Source of the DNA: Pedobacter sp. SL55
Lineage (GTDB): Bacteria > Bacteroidota > Bacteroidia > Sphingobacteriales > Sphingobacteriaceae
DNA length: 64,000 nucleotides
NCBI RefSeq assembly: GCF_026625705.1
Contig: NZ_CP113059.1
Location: forward strand, 2,542,001-2,606,000
Direction: 5' to 3'
The position numbers and the translations under genes were made by a program. The notes beneath the pieces are model-generated. The model was not told the DNA's origin. It did not search any database and worked only from the letters and a program-made list of their open reading frames with translations. This document shows, one piece after another, positions 25,257 to 34,791 of the stretch; the first letter of the stretch is position 1, and each line of letters opens with the position of its first letter.

Positions 25257-25431
25257 TTTCTTTTATCTTCCGTCATTGCCAGCTCTACTGGCAATCGTAA
25301 TGCTATAAAATGGTAGCAGGTTCATGTATATCGCCTTACGATTCCCGTCTTCACGGGAATGACGTAATATGGACGCTACTGTTTAAGGAATAATTGGCTA
25401 TATGCTAACCAACGGAAAATTAAAAAATCAA
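25257..25431. repeat. Intergenic hairpins (REP-like)
   Basis: TTGCCAGCTCTACTGGCAA (about 25276) and ATTCCCGTCTTCACGGGAAT (about 25342) are two hairpins set in a larger inverted pair built on CGTCATT/AATGACG. No gene. They may stop transcription between cdaA and the YfhO gene. Confidence 0.45.
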
Positions 25432-26224
25432 TCAAAAATCTTTATTCAGTAGTTTTTCCAGCTCTCCAAAAGAAACATTCATACGTACACGGCCTTGCTT
25501 GGCGTAGGCAATTTCTCCGGTTTCTTCAGAGATAATTACAGCTACAGCATCGGTAGATTCGGAAACGCCGATACCCGCCCTGTGCCTTAAACCAAATTGT
25601 CTTAGGTAATTTATCGTTATCGGTTAGTGGAAGTATACAACTGGCACTTTTAATTTTGTTTTCGGAAATTACTACCGCACCATCGTGCAGTGGGCTGTGT
25701 TTTTGAAAGATACTTTCTAACAATCGTTTAGAAATTTTACTGTCAATCATTTCGCAGCTGTTGGTAAAATACTCGTCATCGTAATATTTTACAAATACCA
25801 TTAAAGCGCCAGTACGCGATTTTTTCATGCTTTTGCAAGCATCTATAATGGGTTTTATTCTTAGCAAGTTATCCTGCTCTGCACTTTTGTTGCCAAATAA
25901 ATAACCCCACCAAGCTTTATTTTTTTGTAGGAAAGTGCTTTTTCCGATATGTAGTAGAAACCGCCTAATTTCGGGCTGGAAGATAATCACCAACGCTAAA
26001 ATGCCCACACTCATGAATTTGTTAATGATGGCTTCCAACAATTCCATGTGAAGACCTTTCACAATGTAATAAACCAACACAATAATTACCATCCCTAACA
26101 CTAAATTTACGGCTAAAGTATTGCGTATTAGGCTGTAGATATAATAAATTAGGATGGCTACAAGGGCAACATCAATGGCATCTATCCATGTAATATTTAA
26201 AAAATCGAAATCAAGGCTTTTCAT
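25432..26224 (-). pseudogene. cdaA: Diadenylate cyclase CdaA, frameshifted near the 3' end
   Basis: The 5' part encodes a normal CdaA: three N-terminal membrane helices (about 15-80), then the DAC domain with SPLHDGAVVISENKI. After DNDKLPK the frame becomes TIWFKAQGGYRRF and stops at 25526. The neighbouring frame continues as QFGLRHRAGIGVSESTDAVA and on to LEELNKDF-like end with stop at 25432, carrying the conserved RHR motif. One extra base near 25600 accounts for the break. CdaA makes c-di-AMP from two ATP. True inactivation or a sequence error are both possible; an error is quite plausible for so conserved a gene. Confidence 0.85.
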
Positions 26225-26269
26225 TGCTGTACAAGATAGTAATTTTTAGGGATTAGGAGTTAGCAATTA

Positions 26270-26307
26270 GGTTTCAGGTTTCAGGTTTCAGGTGTCAGGT
26301 ATCAGGT
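26270..26307. repeat. Heptamer tandem repeat (GGTTTCA)
   Basis: Five consecutive 7-bp units: three GGTTTCA, then GGTGTCA and GGTATCA. It lies between cdaA and folP and resembles the heptamer runs near 36647 and 36771. Confidence 0.7.
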
Positions 26308-26359
26308 AGAAAATCATCAATGAATTATTGGGCAGTATACCAATGAACAAGTGAGCTAA

Positions 26360-27214
26360 TTAACCAATTAACCTATTTGCCAACTCCACGCACTCAACTG
26401 CTTCTTTTACATCGTGTACCCGTAAAATACTGGCGCCTTTAAGTAGGGAGGTGGTATTCAGTACTGTGGTTCCATTTAGTGCTTCTTCAGTTTTGATGTT
26501 TAGTGCTTTGGTAATCATCGATTTTCTGGAGAAGCCTACCAGCAATGGCAACTCAAAAAAGTTGAGTATTTGCATGTTTCTCAAAAGCTCATAATTGTGA
26601 TCGAGTGTTTTGGCAAAACCGAAGCCGGGGTCTAAAATGACATCTTTTACGCCCAATTGATTTAAAGTTTTGATTTTCTCGCTGAAATAGCTGAAAACTT
26701 CCTTGCTTACATTTTCGTAAGTTGGGTCTATTTGCATGGTCTGCGGCGTACCTTTCATGTGCATCATAATGTAGGGCACTTGCAGTCTGGCTACCGTTTC
26801 AAACATTTTCTCGTCTAAATTGCCAGCAGCAATGTCGTTAATGATATGTGCGCCAGCGTTGATGGCTTCTTCGGCCACTTTAGCTCTAAAAGTATCTACA
26901 GAAATCAACGTTTCTGGAAATGCTTTGTTAATTGCTTGGACAATCGGTAATAAACGTTCAATTTCTTCTTTTTCACTAACATCTTTTGCGCCTGGGCGAG
27001 AAGAATAAGCGCCAATGTCTACAAACTTCGCACCTGCTTCTAAAAATTTTGCAGTTTGCTCCAGTGCATCGTTTACAGTGCCCACACGACTGTTTTGATA
27101 AAATGAATCTGGAGTGATATTTAGAATAGCCATAACCGAAGGTTTACTGATGTCAATTAGTTTACCTTTACAGTTTAGCGTGTGTTTTCGGTTTAAAAAT
27201 GTATCTTTAGCCAT
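26360..27214 (-). CDS. folP: Dihydropteroate synthase
   Basis: The 284-residue protein has the DHPS TIM barrel: MAILNITPDSF near residue 29, VDIGAYSSRPGA near 64, INDIAAG near 124, MMHMKGTPQTMQ near 150, ILDPGFGFAKT near 193, LVGFSRKSM near 223 and the final RVHDV near 267. It condenses p-aminobenzoate with hydroxymethyl-dihydropterin diphosphate in folate synthesis. It is divergent from the DUF1599 gene, and lies upstream of cdaA on the same strand, separated by the heptamer repeat. Confidence 0.95.
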   Translation of the reverse strand: MAKDTFLNRKHTLNCKGKLIDISKPSVMAILNITPDSFYQNSRVGTVNDALEQTAKFLEAGAKFVDIGAYSSRPGAKDVSEKEEIERLLPIVQAINKAFPETLISVDTFRAKVAEEAINAGAHIINDIAAGNLDEKMFETVARLQVPYIMMHMKGTPQTMQIDPTYENVSKEVFSYFSEKIKTLNQLGVKDVILDPGFGFAKTLDHNYELLRNMQILNFFELPLLVGFSRKSMITKALNIKTEEALNGTTVLNTTSLLKGASILRVHDVKEAVECVELANRLIG

Positions 27215-27274
27215 CAGTTAATAAAAAACAAAAATAGCCGTTTTATTGGCTAAATATTAAATATTTTAATTGTT

Positions 27275-27817
27275 TTGGCAGCAAATACTTCTCTAGAATA
27301 CGATCAGGTTATAGCGGTTTGTAAATCGTTATTTATTAAAAAAACAAAAGATTATGGTACCGCTTGGCGCATTTTACGTCCGGCTTCTATTACCGATCAA
27401 ATCTTTATCAAAGCACAGCGCATTAGAACTTTAGAAGAGAAAAAGATTTCGAAAGTAGGGGAAGATATCACTTCTGAATACATAGGGATCATTAACTATT
27501 GTGTAATGGCTATTTTGCAACTGGAATTAGGCGAAGCCGAACCAAAAGAGTTGGATGTACTTGTTACCGAAGCTTATTACGACGAACGTGTGCAAGAAAC
27601 TAAAAACTTGATGTTAGCTAAAAACCATGATTATGGCGAAGCTTGGCGTGACATGCGCATCAGTTCTTTAACGGATTTGATTTTGATGAAAATCTTGAGG
27701 GTTAAGCAAATTGAAGATAATGATGGCCAAACTGTAGCTTCTGAAGGCATCAAAGCTAATTATCAGGATATGTTGAACTATGCAGTTTTTGCATTGATTA
27801 AATTGGGAGTAGGGTAA
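27275..27817 (+). CDS. DUF1599 protein with two tandem copies
   Basis: The 180-residue protein starts at a TTG; no ATG is available near the conserved N-terminus. Two similar halves are visible: KDYGTAWRILRPASITDQIFIKAQRIRTLE (about 23-52) and HDYGEAWRDMRISSLTDLILMKILRVKQIE (about 118-147), each followed by a helix ending YCVMAILQL or YAVFALIKL. This is the DUF1599 (nucleotide-modification-associated domain) repeat, function unknown. It is divergent from folP and precedes the BT_3928-type gene. Confidence 0.85.
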   Translation: MAANTSLEYDQVIAVCKSLFIKKTKDYGTAWRILRPASITDQIFIKAQRIRTLEEKKISKVGEDITSEYIGIINYCVMAILQLELGEAEPKELDVLVTEAYYDERVQETKNLMLAKNHDYGEAWRDMRISSLTDLILMKILRVKQIEDNDGQTVASEGIKANYQDMLNYAVFALIKLGVG

Positions 27818-27926
27818 AGCCGTTTCCGCCTTTAAGCATATCTTCGCAAGCGGGACGAGAGATGCAAATTTTTGAAGTTTTATCTAGAGCTAGGTCTCGT
27901 AACCAATAACACACAACTCGTAACTT

Positions 27927-29081
27927 ATGGTAAAAAAAGCGCTTTTTCAGTTTTCTAAATGGTTTGTAGGTATCCTGTTTATTTTCTCAGGATTAATTAA
28001 AGCAAATGATCCAATTGGTTTTGGCTATAAACTGCAAGAGTATTTCGAAGTTTTTCATATCGGTTTTTTAAACGGTTGGGCAACGGGTATTGCCATTTTG
28101 CTTTGTGTACTCGAAATTTTGTTTGGTGCACTTTTACTGCTAGGGATTTTTAGAAATTTCGTAGTAAAAGGTTTATTGGCAACTATCATTTTCTTTACTT
28201 TTTTAACTTTCGTTTCGGCGGCATTTAAAGTAGTTACTTCTTGTGGTTGTTTTGGCGATGCTATTCCACTTACACCTTGGCAATCTTTTTCTAAAGATGT
28301 GGTATTGCTAATTCTAATTGTGTTTATCTATATCAACAGAAGTTTAATTAAACCTATTTCCGAGCAACCAGGTGTGCAAAGTGGCATATTTGGAGGTGTT
28401 TTTACTGCGTCTTTACTGTTTAGTACCTTTACTTACACGAGATTTCCGATCATCGATTTTCTACCCTACAAAGTTGGTTCAAGTATTCCCGAGAATATGA
28501 AAATACCCGAAGGTGCGCCAGTGGATGAGTATTTGATTATGTACGACTTGAAGAATAAAAAAACTGGCGAAACCAAAGCCATGAGCGACAAGGACTACAT
28601 GGAAAAAGAGGTGTGGAAAGACGAAAATTGGGAAGTTACAGGTTCGCCGTCGCGTAAGCTCATTAAAAAAGGTTACGAGGTAAAAATTAAAGATTTGATG
28701 ATTACCGATGCTTCTGGAACCGACTATACTAAAGAAATTGTGGAAAACCCTTATTATAGTTTGGTGGTAGTAGCTTACAACCTAAACGAAACTAACGAAA
28801 ATGCTGTTGCCGAGATTAATGCGCTAGCACTAAATGCGGCAGAGCAGTTCAATATCCGTACGGTATTGCTTACTTCAAACTCGGCGCAAGATGCACAGAA
28901 GTTTAGTAAAAGAATGAAGCTATTTATGGAAGTGTTTTACGCAGATGCCGTGCCTTTAAAAAGTATGGTAAGGGCAAATCCGGGTATTTTGTTGCTTAAA
29001 AATGGTACCATTGTAAACAAATGGCACTACCATACACTGCCATCTTTTGATGAATTAACCGAAAAATACTTCTCTAAATAA
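27927..29081 (+). CDS. BT_3928-type DoxX-like membrane protein
   Basis: The 384-residue protein has four membrane helices in the first 140 residues with the DoxX/MauE-like VVTSCGCFGDAIPLTPW (about 106-122), another helix near 155-170, and a soluble C-terminal half with a thioredoxin-like tail (GILLLKNGTIVNKWHY). Family members occur in Bacteroidota next to transport or folate genes; function unknown, possibly a membrane redox protein. Its stop overlaps the start of the following permease by one base. Confidence 0.85.
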   Translation: MVKKALFQFSKWFVGILFIFSGLIKANDPIGFGYKLQEYFEVFHIGFLNGWATGIAILLCVLEILFGALLLLGIFRNFVVKGLLATIIFFTFLTFVSAAFKVVTSCGCFGDAIPLTPWQSFSKDVVLLILIVFIYINRSLIKPISEQPGVQSGIFGGVFTASLLFSTFTYTRFPIIDFLPYKVGSSIPENMKIPEGAPVDEYLIMYDLKNKKTGETKAMSDKDYMEKEVWKDENWEVTGSPSRKLIKKGYEVKIKDLMITDASGTDYTKEIVENPYYSLVVVAYNLNETNENAVAEINALALNAAEQFNIRTVLLTSNSAQDAQKFSKRMKLFMEVFYADAVPLKSMVRANPGILLLKNGTIVNKWHYHTLPSFDELTEKYFSK

Positions 29082-30136
29082 TGGGTATCTACGCACTTAG
29101 AAAATTCTTGTATGGCTTAGCGGTAATGGCAGGCGTAGTAGCAGTGGTGTTTGTGCTGTTCAATATTTTGCCTGGCGACCCAGCTCGTATGACCATGGGG
29201 CAACGCTCAGATGTACAATCTTTAGAAGCAGTGCGCAAAGAATTTGGTTTAGATAAATCTAAGCCTGTGCAATTCTTCTTGTACGTAAACGATTTGTCGC
29301 CCATTAGTGTTCACCAAAATACAACCGAAAACCAAGAGAAATACGGCTATGTTAAGTTGTTTAAAGTAGGAAAAGATGCTTGGGTGCTTAAGAAGCCCTA
29401 TTTGCGCCGCTCGTACCAAACCAAACGCGATGTAACCACTATTTTATCAGAAACGGTACCCAATACCTTTGTTTTAGCACTAACCGCTATGATTTTTGCA
29501 ACTATTATTGGGGTTTTTCTAGGTGTGCTCTCTGCCGTTTACAAAGGCACTTGGATAGATAAGGCTGCAAATATGTTCGCTATTTTAGGTATATCGGCTC
29601 CGGCCTTTTTCGCAGGAATTATCATAGCTTGGTTGTTTGGTTTTGTATTGTCAGATTATACCGGCTTAAATATGAGTGGTAGTTTATTCAGTTACGACCC
29701 TTTCGAAGGCGAAATCATGACCCTACGAAATTTGTGGCTGCCTATGATTACGTTGGGGCTTCGTCCGTTGGCAATTATTGTGCAGTTAACCCGCAGTGCC
29801 ATGTTAGATGTGCTTTCTCAAGATTACATCCGTACAGCTAGAGCAAAAGGCTTATCCCGTAAAACGATTATATATAAGCACGCCTTAAAGAACGCTTTAA
29901 ATCCAGTAATTACTGCCATTTCTGGATGGTTTGCATCGTTGTTGGCGGGTTCGTTTTTTGTAGAATATATTTTTGGTTATAACGGTTTAGGGCGTACTAC
30001 TGTTTATGCCTTAGAAATGTCCGATTTTCCAGTAGTAATGGGGTCGATTTTATTTATCGCCTTTGTTTTTGTGGTGGTAAATATCTTGGTAGATTTGCTT
30101 TACGCTTGGATTGATCCTAGAGTGAAATTGGCTTAA
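29081..30136 (+). CDS. ABC transporter permease, DppB/OppB type
   Basis: The 351-residue protein has an N-terminal helix (AVMAGVVAVVFVLFNILPGDPAR), a large periplasmic loop (about 45-125) and five more helices. The cytoplasmic EAA loop is clear in ARAKGLSRKTIIYKHALKNALNPV (about 248-272). It belongs to the peptide/nickel permease family. No ATPase, second permease or binding protein is nearby, so partners must be elsewhere. Translation is coupled to the preceding gene. Confidence 0.88.
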   Translation: MGIYALRKFLYGLAVMAGVVAVVFVLFNILPGDPARMTMGQRSDVQSLEAVRKEFGLDKSKPVQFFLYVNDLSPISVHQNTTENQEKYGYVKLFKVGKDAWVLKKPYLRRSYQTKRDVTTILSETVPNTFVLALTAMIFATIIGVFLGVLSAVYKGTWIDKAANMFAILGISAPAFFAGIIIAWLFGFVLSDYTGLNMSGSLFSYDPFEGEIMTLRNLWLPMITLGLRPLAIIVQLTRSAMLDVLSQDYIRTARAKGLSRKTIIYKHALKNALNPVITAISGWFASLLAGSFFVEYIFGYNGLGRTTVYALEMSDFPVVMGSILFIAFVFVVVNILVDLLYAWIDPRVKLA

Positions 30137-30415
30137 TAGAATGGTTAATTATTTAAGCTGGTTAATTGTGTATTTGGTTAATCGGTTAACTGTAGAACTT
30201 GTTAAATTGCAGATATAAACCGTTAACCAAAGTTACATTTTAAACGATTAACCTAAAATGTACACCTCAAAGTAAGATGATGAGTATTTTCGATTAAAAT
30301 TGGATTAAATAGCTAACAAATTAAACTCACTAAAAAATTCAATACTTCAGAACGTTTAAGTAATAAATAAGATAATCGATTAACCAGTTAACCAAACTTT
30401 ACAGTTAACCTAAAA

Positions 30416-30922
30416 ATGAAAATTTTCCTAGTAGGATTTATGGGCTGCGGTAAAAGCACCAAAGCAAAACAACTCGCTAATTTGTTAGAATGCCCCGTAA
30501 TTGATATTGATGCCGTGATTGTAGCACAACAGGGCATGAGTATAGCCGATTATTTTGCTGCCAATGGCGAGGCTGCTTTTCGCCAGCTAGAAAATAAAGT
30601 GCTTAAGTCTTTCGATTACCCCGAAACTTGCGTAGTGGCTACAGGCGGTGGTTTACCTTGTTATTTCGATAATATGCAATGGATGAATGAAAGCGGAATT
30701 ACAGTTTATTTAGAGATGACACCGCCTCAATTGGTTTCGCGTTTGCACAACAGAGAAAAACGTCCGTTGTTAAAAGGGATGGATGATGAACAACTATTAG
30801 CTTTCATTATCGGTAAATTGGAAGAAAGAAATGTGTTTTACCGCCAATCTAAATTGGTAATTAATTCGTTTGATTTAGAGCCTAAGGTGTTATTAGACGA
30901 AGTAAATAAGTTGATGGGGTAG
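30416..30922 (+). CDS. aroK: Shikimate kinase
   Basis: The 168-residue protein has Walker A GFMGCGKST at 7-15, the shikimate-binding DIDAVI near 31, AAFRQLE near 55, VATGGGLPCY near 76, the lid arginines in NREKRPLLKG near 116 and ERNVFYRQ near 139. It phosphorylates shikimate with ATP in aromatic amino acid synthesis. Single gene. The upstream 280 bases contain several short TTAACC-rich repeats but no gene. Confidence 0.95.
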   Translation: MKIFLVGFMGCGKSTKAKQLANLLECPVIDIDAVIVAQQGMSIADYFAANGEAAFRQLENKVLKSFDYPETCVVATGGGLPCYFDNMQWMNESGITVYLEMTPPQLVSRLHNREKRPLLKGMDDEQLLAFIIGKLEERNVFYRQSKLVINSFDLEPKVLLDEVNKLMG

Positions 30923-31089
30923 TTTTCGTTTCGGACGCAGCGCAGCGAGAGAGAAATCTAACTATTGCAAGGTTAGTTCCTGTTGTTAATTCGTCTTTCC
31001 CGCGTATTTGAGAATTTTAAAGCAAATAAAATTTACCTAACTACGCACTACGATTAGCTGCGCTGAGCATTTCTTGGTTCCGAAATAAA

Positions 31090-31299
31090 TTAACGTGAAT
31101 TATAGGTGTTTTTAACTGTTTGTCAACAAGTTAAATATTTATTCTGAAAATGTGATTTTAAAAAATAGATCTAAAAGCTAGTCCCGAATTAATTTCGGGA
31201 GACGAACTGCCCATACCGTTACCCTGACCACGCAGTAGCTGCTAAGCAAATTTATTTCAGGGTCGGTTAGCCAAGATTAAGCCCCATAACTCACGTTAA
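31090..31299. repeat. Intergenic inverted-end element, copy 3 (MITE-like)
   Basis: It starts TTAACGTGAATTATAGG and ends in the inverse of TTAACGTGAGTTATGGGG. Its right half nearly equals that of copy 1. An inner CCCGAATTAATTTCGGG hairpin is present. The remaining 30923-31089 has no gene. Confidence 0.7.
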
Positions 31300-31329
31300 A
31301 TTAGGAATGACGGAAATGAGCGTTTATAC

Positions 31330-31725
31330 CTATCCCATATTTTCCAGCTTTTCATCCATCTTTCTGATACGAGATTTGCCATGAGGAATAGGTTCGCCTT
31401 CATCATTTACATTTACAAAGACCATTCTATCTATCGTTAAAATTGCTTTTTTAGTGACTTTATTTCTTACCTCGCATTTTAGGGTAATAGAGGTTCTTCC
31501 AAACTCGGCTGCGGTCATGCCCATTTCTACAATATCTCCTAATTTGCCAGAAGAAACAAAGTTGATTTCCGAAATTAATTTGGTTACCACTCTCGGGGCT
31601 TCTAACTGGCACATGGCATAAATTGCTGCTTCTTCATCAATCCATTTTAATAAACTGCCTCCAAAAAGGCTGCCATTTGGGTTTAAGTCTTCGGGTTTAA
31701 TCCATTTACGAGTGTGAAAATTCAT
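31330..31725 (-). CDS. Acyl-CoA thioesterase (hot-dog fold)
   Basis: The 131-residue protein is a single hot-dog domain of the YciA/BACH type: NPNGSLFGGSLLKWIDEEAAIYA (about 17-39) holds the catalytic asparagine/aspartate region, followed by VVTKLISEINFVSSGKLGD and SITLKCEVRNKVTKKAI. Such enzymes hydrolyse acyl-CoAs to free acids and CoA. It lies 29 bases after the metallophosphoesterase gene on the same strand. Confidence 0.9.
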   Translation of the reverse strand: MNFHTRKWIKPEDLNPNGSLFGGSLLKWIDEEAAIYAMCQLEAPRVVTKLISEINFVSSGKLGDIVEMGMTAAEFGRTSITLKCEVRNKVTKKAILTIDRMVFVNVNDEGEPIPHGKSRIRKMDEKLENMG

Positions 31726-31754
31726 TGTAATTCTTTTTTCGGCTAATTTAATAT

Positions 31755-32747
31755 TTATTGACGGCCTAACGCTACATCTTTTTTAGAAATGCCATTAAAA
31801 CCAACAACAGAATCGGGTAATTTAGAAAATTCGATAGTGCTGCCGTTAGTGTTTGGTATAAACGTTTGATAACTGAACTTTTTGGCTTCATTAACAGGTA
31901 CTTCTATCATAGTGTAAGCTCTTGTTGCAGGCCGATGATCACCTAGCAAGGGTCGTGGGCCTTCGCCAACACAGCCTGTATTTAGTAGCCTTAATTTTTT
32001 TGCGAATGAAGGATAATAAGCATGTTGGTGACCGCTGATATATAAATCGATGCCGTTCTGTTCAAAGAAATTGGCCGTTTTTTCGTTGTTGGCTAACACT
32101 TCTCCGGGTTTATTTTTGCTAGCTACAATGGCATAAAGCGGTAAATGGCCTAAAAGGATACGCAATTTTGCTTTTTTTGCTGCTTTAGATTGTAGTTGCT
32201 TTTCCATCCAATTAAACACCTCCTGGTTTACTTTAGATCCTGCCGCATCCCAACTGATGAAGAAAATGCCATTTTGTTGGTAACTGTAATAAAATGGAAA
32301 ATGCGACTGATCGATAAAATTGAGGCCTAGTTGTTTCTGTTTACTTTTCCAAAATTGTTGGGCCAGTTCTCGATCTTGCAGGTAAGAAGGAGAGGCATCG
32401 TGGTTGCCCACGGTAAAGCCAAAAGGAACTTTCGTTCGTTGTATCGGTTTCAGGATGTTATTGTCGAAACTGTTCCACATGGCTTGGGTTTGCGCTGTAG
32501 TTAAGGATGCCTTTTGCCCAGCTATCATATCGCCAGCACATAAAATGATGTCGGGTTTAATATTTTCAAGTTCTTTTAAAGTTGCGTAAACATCTGGATG
32601 GTAAGCGGTAGCGCCGTAGCTCGAATTGAGATCGCTGATGACTGCAATTTTGATGGTTTTCTTTATTTTTTTGTCTTGATATGGCTTCTGCGAAGACAAG
32701 CAAACGAGCATAATTAAGAGCAAAGTGATAAAAGTAACTGCTTTCAT
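31755..32747 (-). CDS. Secreted metallophosphoesterase
   Basis: The 330-residue protein has a signal peptide (MKAVTFITLLLIMLVCLSSQ) and a calcineurin-like phosphoesterase domain: IAVISDLNSSYG near 34, ILCAGDMIAG near 73, GFTVGNHDAS near 110, LLGHLPLYA near 199 and YISGHQHAYYP near 236. An asparagine stands where the first motif usually has histidine (DxH). The substrate cannot be told. Upstream of the thioesterase gene and probably transcribed with it. Confidence 0.88.
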   Translation of the reverse strand: MKAVTFITLLLIMLVCLSSQKPYQDKKIKKTIKIAVISDLNSSYGATAYHPDVYATLKELENIKPDIILCAGDMIAGQKASLTTAQTQAMWNSFDNNILKPIQRTKVPFGFTVGNHDASPSYLQDRELAQQFWKSKQKQLGLNFIDQSHFPFYYSYQQNGIFFISWDAAGSKVNQEVFNWMEKQLQSKAAKKAKLRILLGHLPLYAIVASKNKPGEVLANNEKTANFFEQNGIDLYISGHQHAYYPSFAKKLRLLNTGCVGEGPRPLLGDHRPATRAYTMIEVPVNEAKKFSYQTFIPNTNGSTIEFSKLPDSVVGFNGISKKDVALGRQ

Positions 32748-32773
32748 TTAGTAAAGAAGATAAGGATGGTAAG

Positions 32774-33406
32774 TTAGTTGCTCTCTATAAAATCTACAAA
32801 CGCTTTTTTTGAGTTAATAAAATTCTGAGTAGTTTGAATTTCTGGAAACACGTTCTTATATGATTCAGGACTTTCGCAACTTAAAATTTTTACTTTCCCA
32901 TTTTGAAAAATTTCGAAGTAATAAGTAGTGCCATCTGCCACGTTAAAACTTCTAATGACATTTGTCTTAATGAATACGGTGTCATTTATTACTTCATTTT
33001 TAGCCAGTATCTTAGGAGGTAGTTGTTTTATATTTAAAGAATCTAAGCTTAGAGACCAAAAATTATTCTTGTTTAGATCGCTAATTAGACGTTTTGCGTT
33101 TCTGTTATTTATTTGCTTTTTTTTCGTTTTCTTGATACTCTTTGAATCTTCATTATAAATTAATAGCAGTTTTTTCCAGGCATTTTTTTTATAAGCAAGT
33201 ATAGTGTAATATGTATCATTATTCATTTTCCAACCACCGCTATAGATGTAATATGAAATAGCAAATTCGTAGCTGTTTTTTTTAAGTACTTGAAAGGGTA
33301 CAGAAGAGTTTTTTTCATTAAAAGTAATGTTGGCCTCAATAATTGGGAGTTGAGCTTTTGTATTGTAAAGAAATAATAGGAGTATGAGCGTAGTTATGTA
33401 TTTCAT
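32774..33406 (-). CDS. Hypothetical exported protein
   Basis: The 210-residue protein has a signal peptide (MKYITTLILLLFLYNTKAQ) and a periplasmic region rich in lysine and tyrosine with several predicted strands (YEFAISYYIYSGGW; DGTTYYFEIFQNGKVKIL). No family recognised. It lies 26 bases upstream of the metallophosphoesterase gene on the same strand, so it may be the first gene of that unit. Confidence 0.65.
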   Translation of the reverse strand: MKYITTLILLLFLYNTKAQLPIIEANITFNEKNSSVPFQVLKKNSYEFAISYYIYSGGWKMNNDTYYTILAYKKNAWKKLLLIYNEDSKSIKKTKKKQINNRNAKRLISDLNKNNFWSLSLDSLNIKQLPPKILAKNEVINDTVFIKTNVIRSFNVADGTTYYFEIFQNGKVKILSCESPESYKNVFPEIQTTQNFINSKKAFVDFIESN

Positions 33407-33471
33407 TTAACTAAGTTAGGGATTTGAGATTTATAGCTTTGCTTTAAATGATAAAATATTAAAAAGTCTTT

Positions 33472-33504
33472 AAAAAAAAGTCCCAACTGTGAAGTCGGGA
33501 CTTT
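33472..33504 (-). terminator. Terminator after BadF-type kinase gene
   Basis: AAAGTCCC and GGGACTTT form the stem, and on the minus strand a run of T follows, directly behind the stop at 33529. Confidence 0.8.
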
Positions 33505-33528
33505 AGCATATATCAAATCCTTTTAAGC

Positions 33529-34380
33529 TTATTTTTTACTTAAATGGTAGTCTACTAAATCATCTATTGGCGAACGGATGATTTTGCCAACGCCCATTTC
33601 GTATTTATCGGCAACTACACTTAACCTATCTCTAAAGCTGTAACCAACCGAGCCTACCACATTTAACAGATGTTTATCGTAGCTAGGGTAATGTATTACC
33701 AATTTTTCGAAGAATGCGGTAAAAGCAGTATCAACTACATCTTCTGTGTACTCTTGGTAGGTAGTTTTAAAATCGTATAAAAATTTACTGAAACTTGCGC
33801 AGAAACGGTTTGGCAAAGGTTTGTTGTAGATGTTGTCGAAAATATCTTCATTGCTTAAGCCATAAATATTGAAGAAACTTTCGCTTAATCCCTTTGGCAT
33901 AAAACCTTTCATATAATCGGCCAACAGACGTTTGCCAATGTAACTACCACTGCCTTCATCGCCCAAGAAATAACCTAACGAATCGATGTTTAACGTAATG
34001 CCATTACCATCGTATAAACAAGTGTTGGTGCCCGTACCTAAAATAGCTGCAAAGCCTGGCTCGTCGCCTAAAAGTGCACGACAAGAAGCTAACAAATCAT
34101 GATCTACATAGATTTTAGCATTTACAAAAACTCTCTGCATTGCATCTGATACAATTTTTTTGTTTGCATCTGTAGAGCAACCTGCGCCGTAGTAGTAAAT
34201 TTCTTCTAGTTTAGAGGCATCTAAGCTATCGGGCAAAGTGGTTCTCAAAGAATTTTCAATGTAGTCTTGCTTTGCAAAATAAGGATTGTAACCCTCGGTG
34301 TTAAAATGGATTTTCCTACCGGCTTCATTAATTAAGCACCAGTTGGTTTTAGTAGATCCACCGTCTGCAATAAGTATCAT
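33529..34380 (-). CDS. BadF/BadG/BcrA/BcrD ATPase family, GlcNAc kinase-like
   Basis: The 283-residue protein has the ASKHA fold: phosphate loop LIADGGSTKTNWCLI at 3-17, second phosphate site ILGTGTNTCLYDG near 116, and SLGYFLGDEGSGSYIGKRLL near 134. This pattern fits N-acetylglucosamine kinases of the BadF group, which phosphorylate amino sugars released in cell wall recycling. Single gene with terminator. Confidence 0.88.
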   Translation of the reverse strand: MILIADGGSTKTNWCLINEAGRKIHFNTEGYNPYFAKQDYIENSLRTTLPDSLDASKLEEIYYYGAGCSTDANKKIVSDAMQRVFVNAKIYVDHDLLASCRALLGDEPGFAAILGTGTNTCLYDGNGITLNIDSLGYFLGDEGSGSYIGKRLLADYMKGFMPKGLSESFFNIYGLSNEDIFDNIYNKPLPNRFCASFSKFLYDFKTTYQEYTEDVVDTAFTAFFEKLVIHYPSYDKHLLNVVGSVGYSFRDRLSVVADKYEMGVGKIIRSPIDDLVDYHLSKK

Positions 34381-34791
34381 TTTTTTGGTTTGTTAAGTTG
34401 TATAATTTGTATAAAAGTTTGGCAATATATCAGCCTTTATTGGAAATAAAAAATTAATATTAAGTTTTTTATTACTTAATGTTAACTGCATTCAAATGTT
34501 TGATTGTGAATAACTGAAGTGGTTTTTTAATAAAGATTATTTTTTACACTATTTAATGCAGTTTTTATGGTGTTAAAATAGGTAAATGATTCGGTTATAA
34601 ACGGTGGAAAAATATTTTTACGCAATTGTAATTTTTTTATCGATGGTTTCATTTTTTGCCTCGATTTATGCGCTTTAATCTAAAAGCTTAATCCCTAACC
34701 TGCGATTTTTAGCCTATACTCTTTAATCTTTGGTCTTTAATCCTTGTTCCTTAATCCTTGTTCTTTAATCTTTATCCTTTAACTTTATAGC
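34381..34791. other. AT-rich intergenic region with imperfect tandem repeats
   Basis: Divergent promoter region of about 410 bases without a gene. The last 110 bases contain imperfect repeats of TTAATCCTTGTTC (about 34720-34790) running up to the threonine aldolase start. No defined promoter could be picked. Confidence 0.5.
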
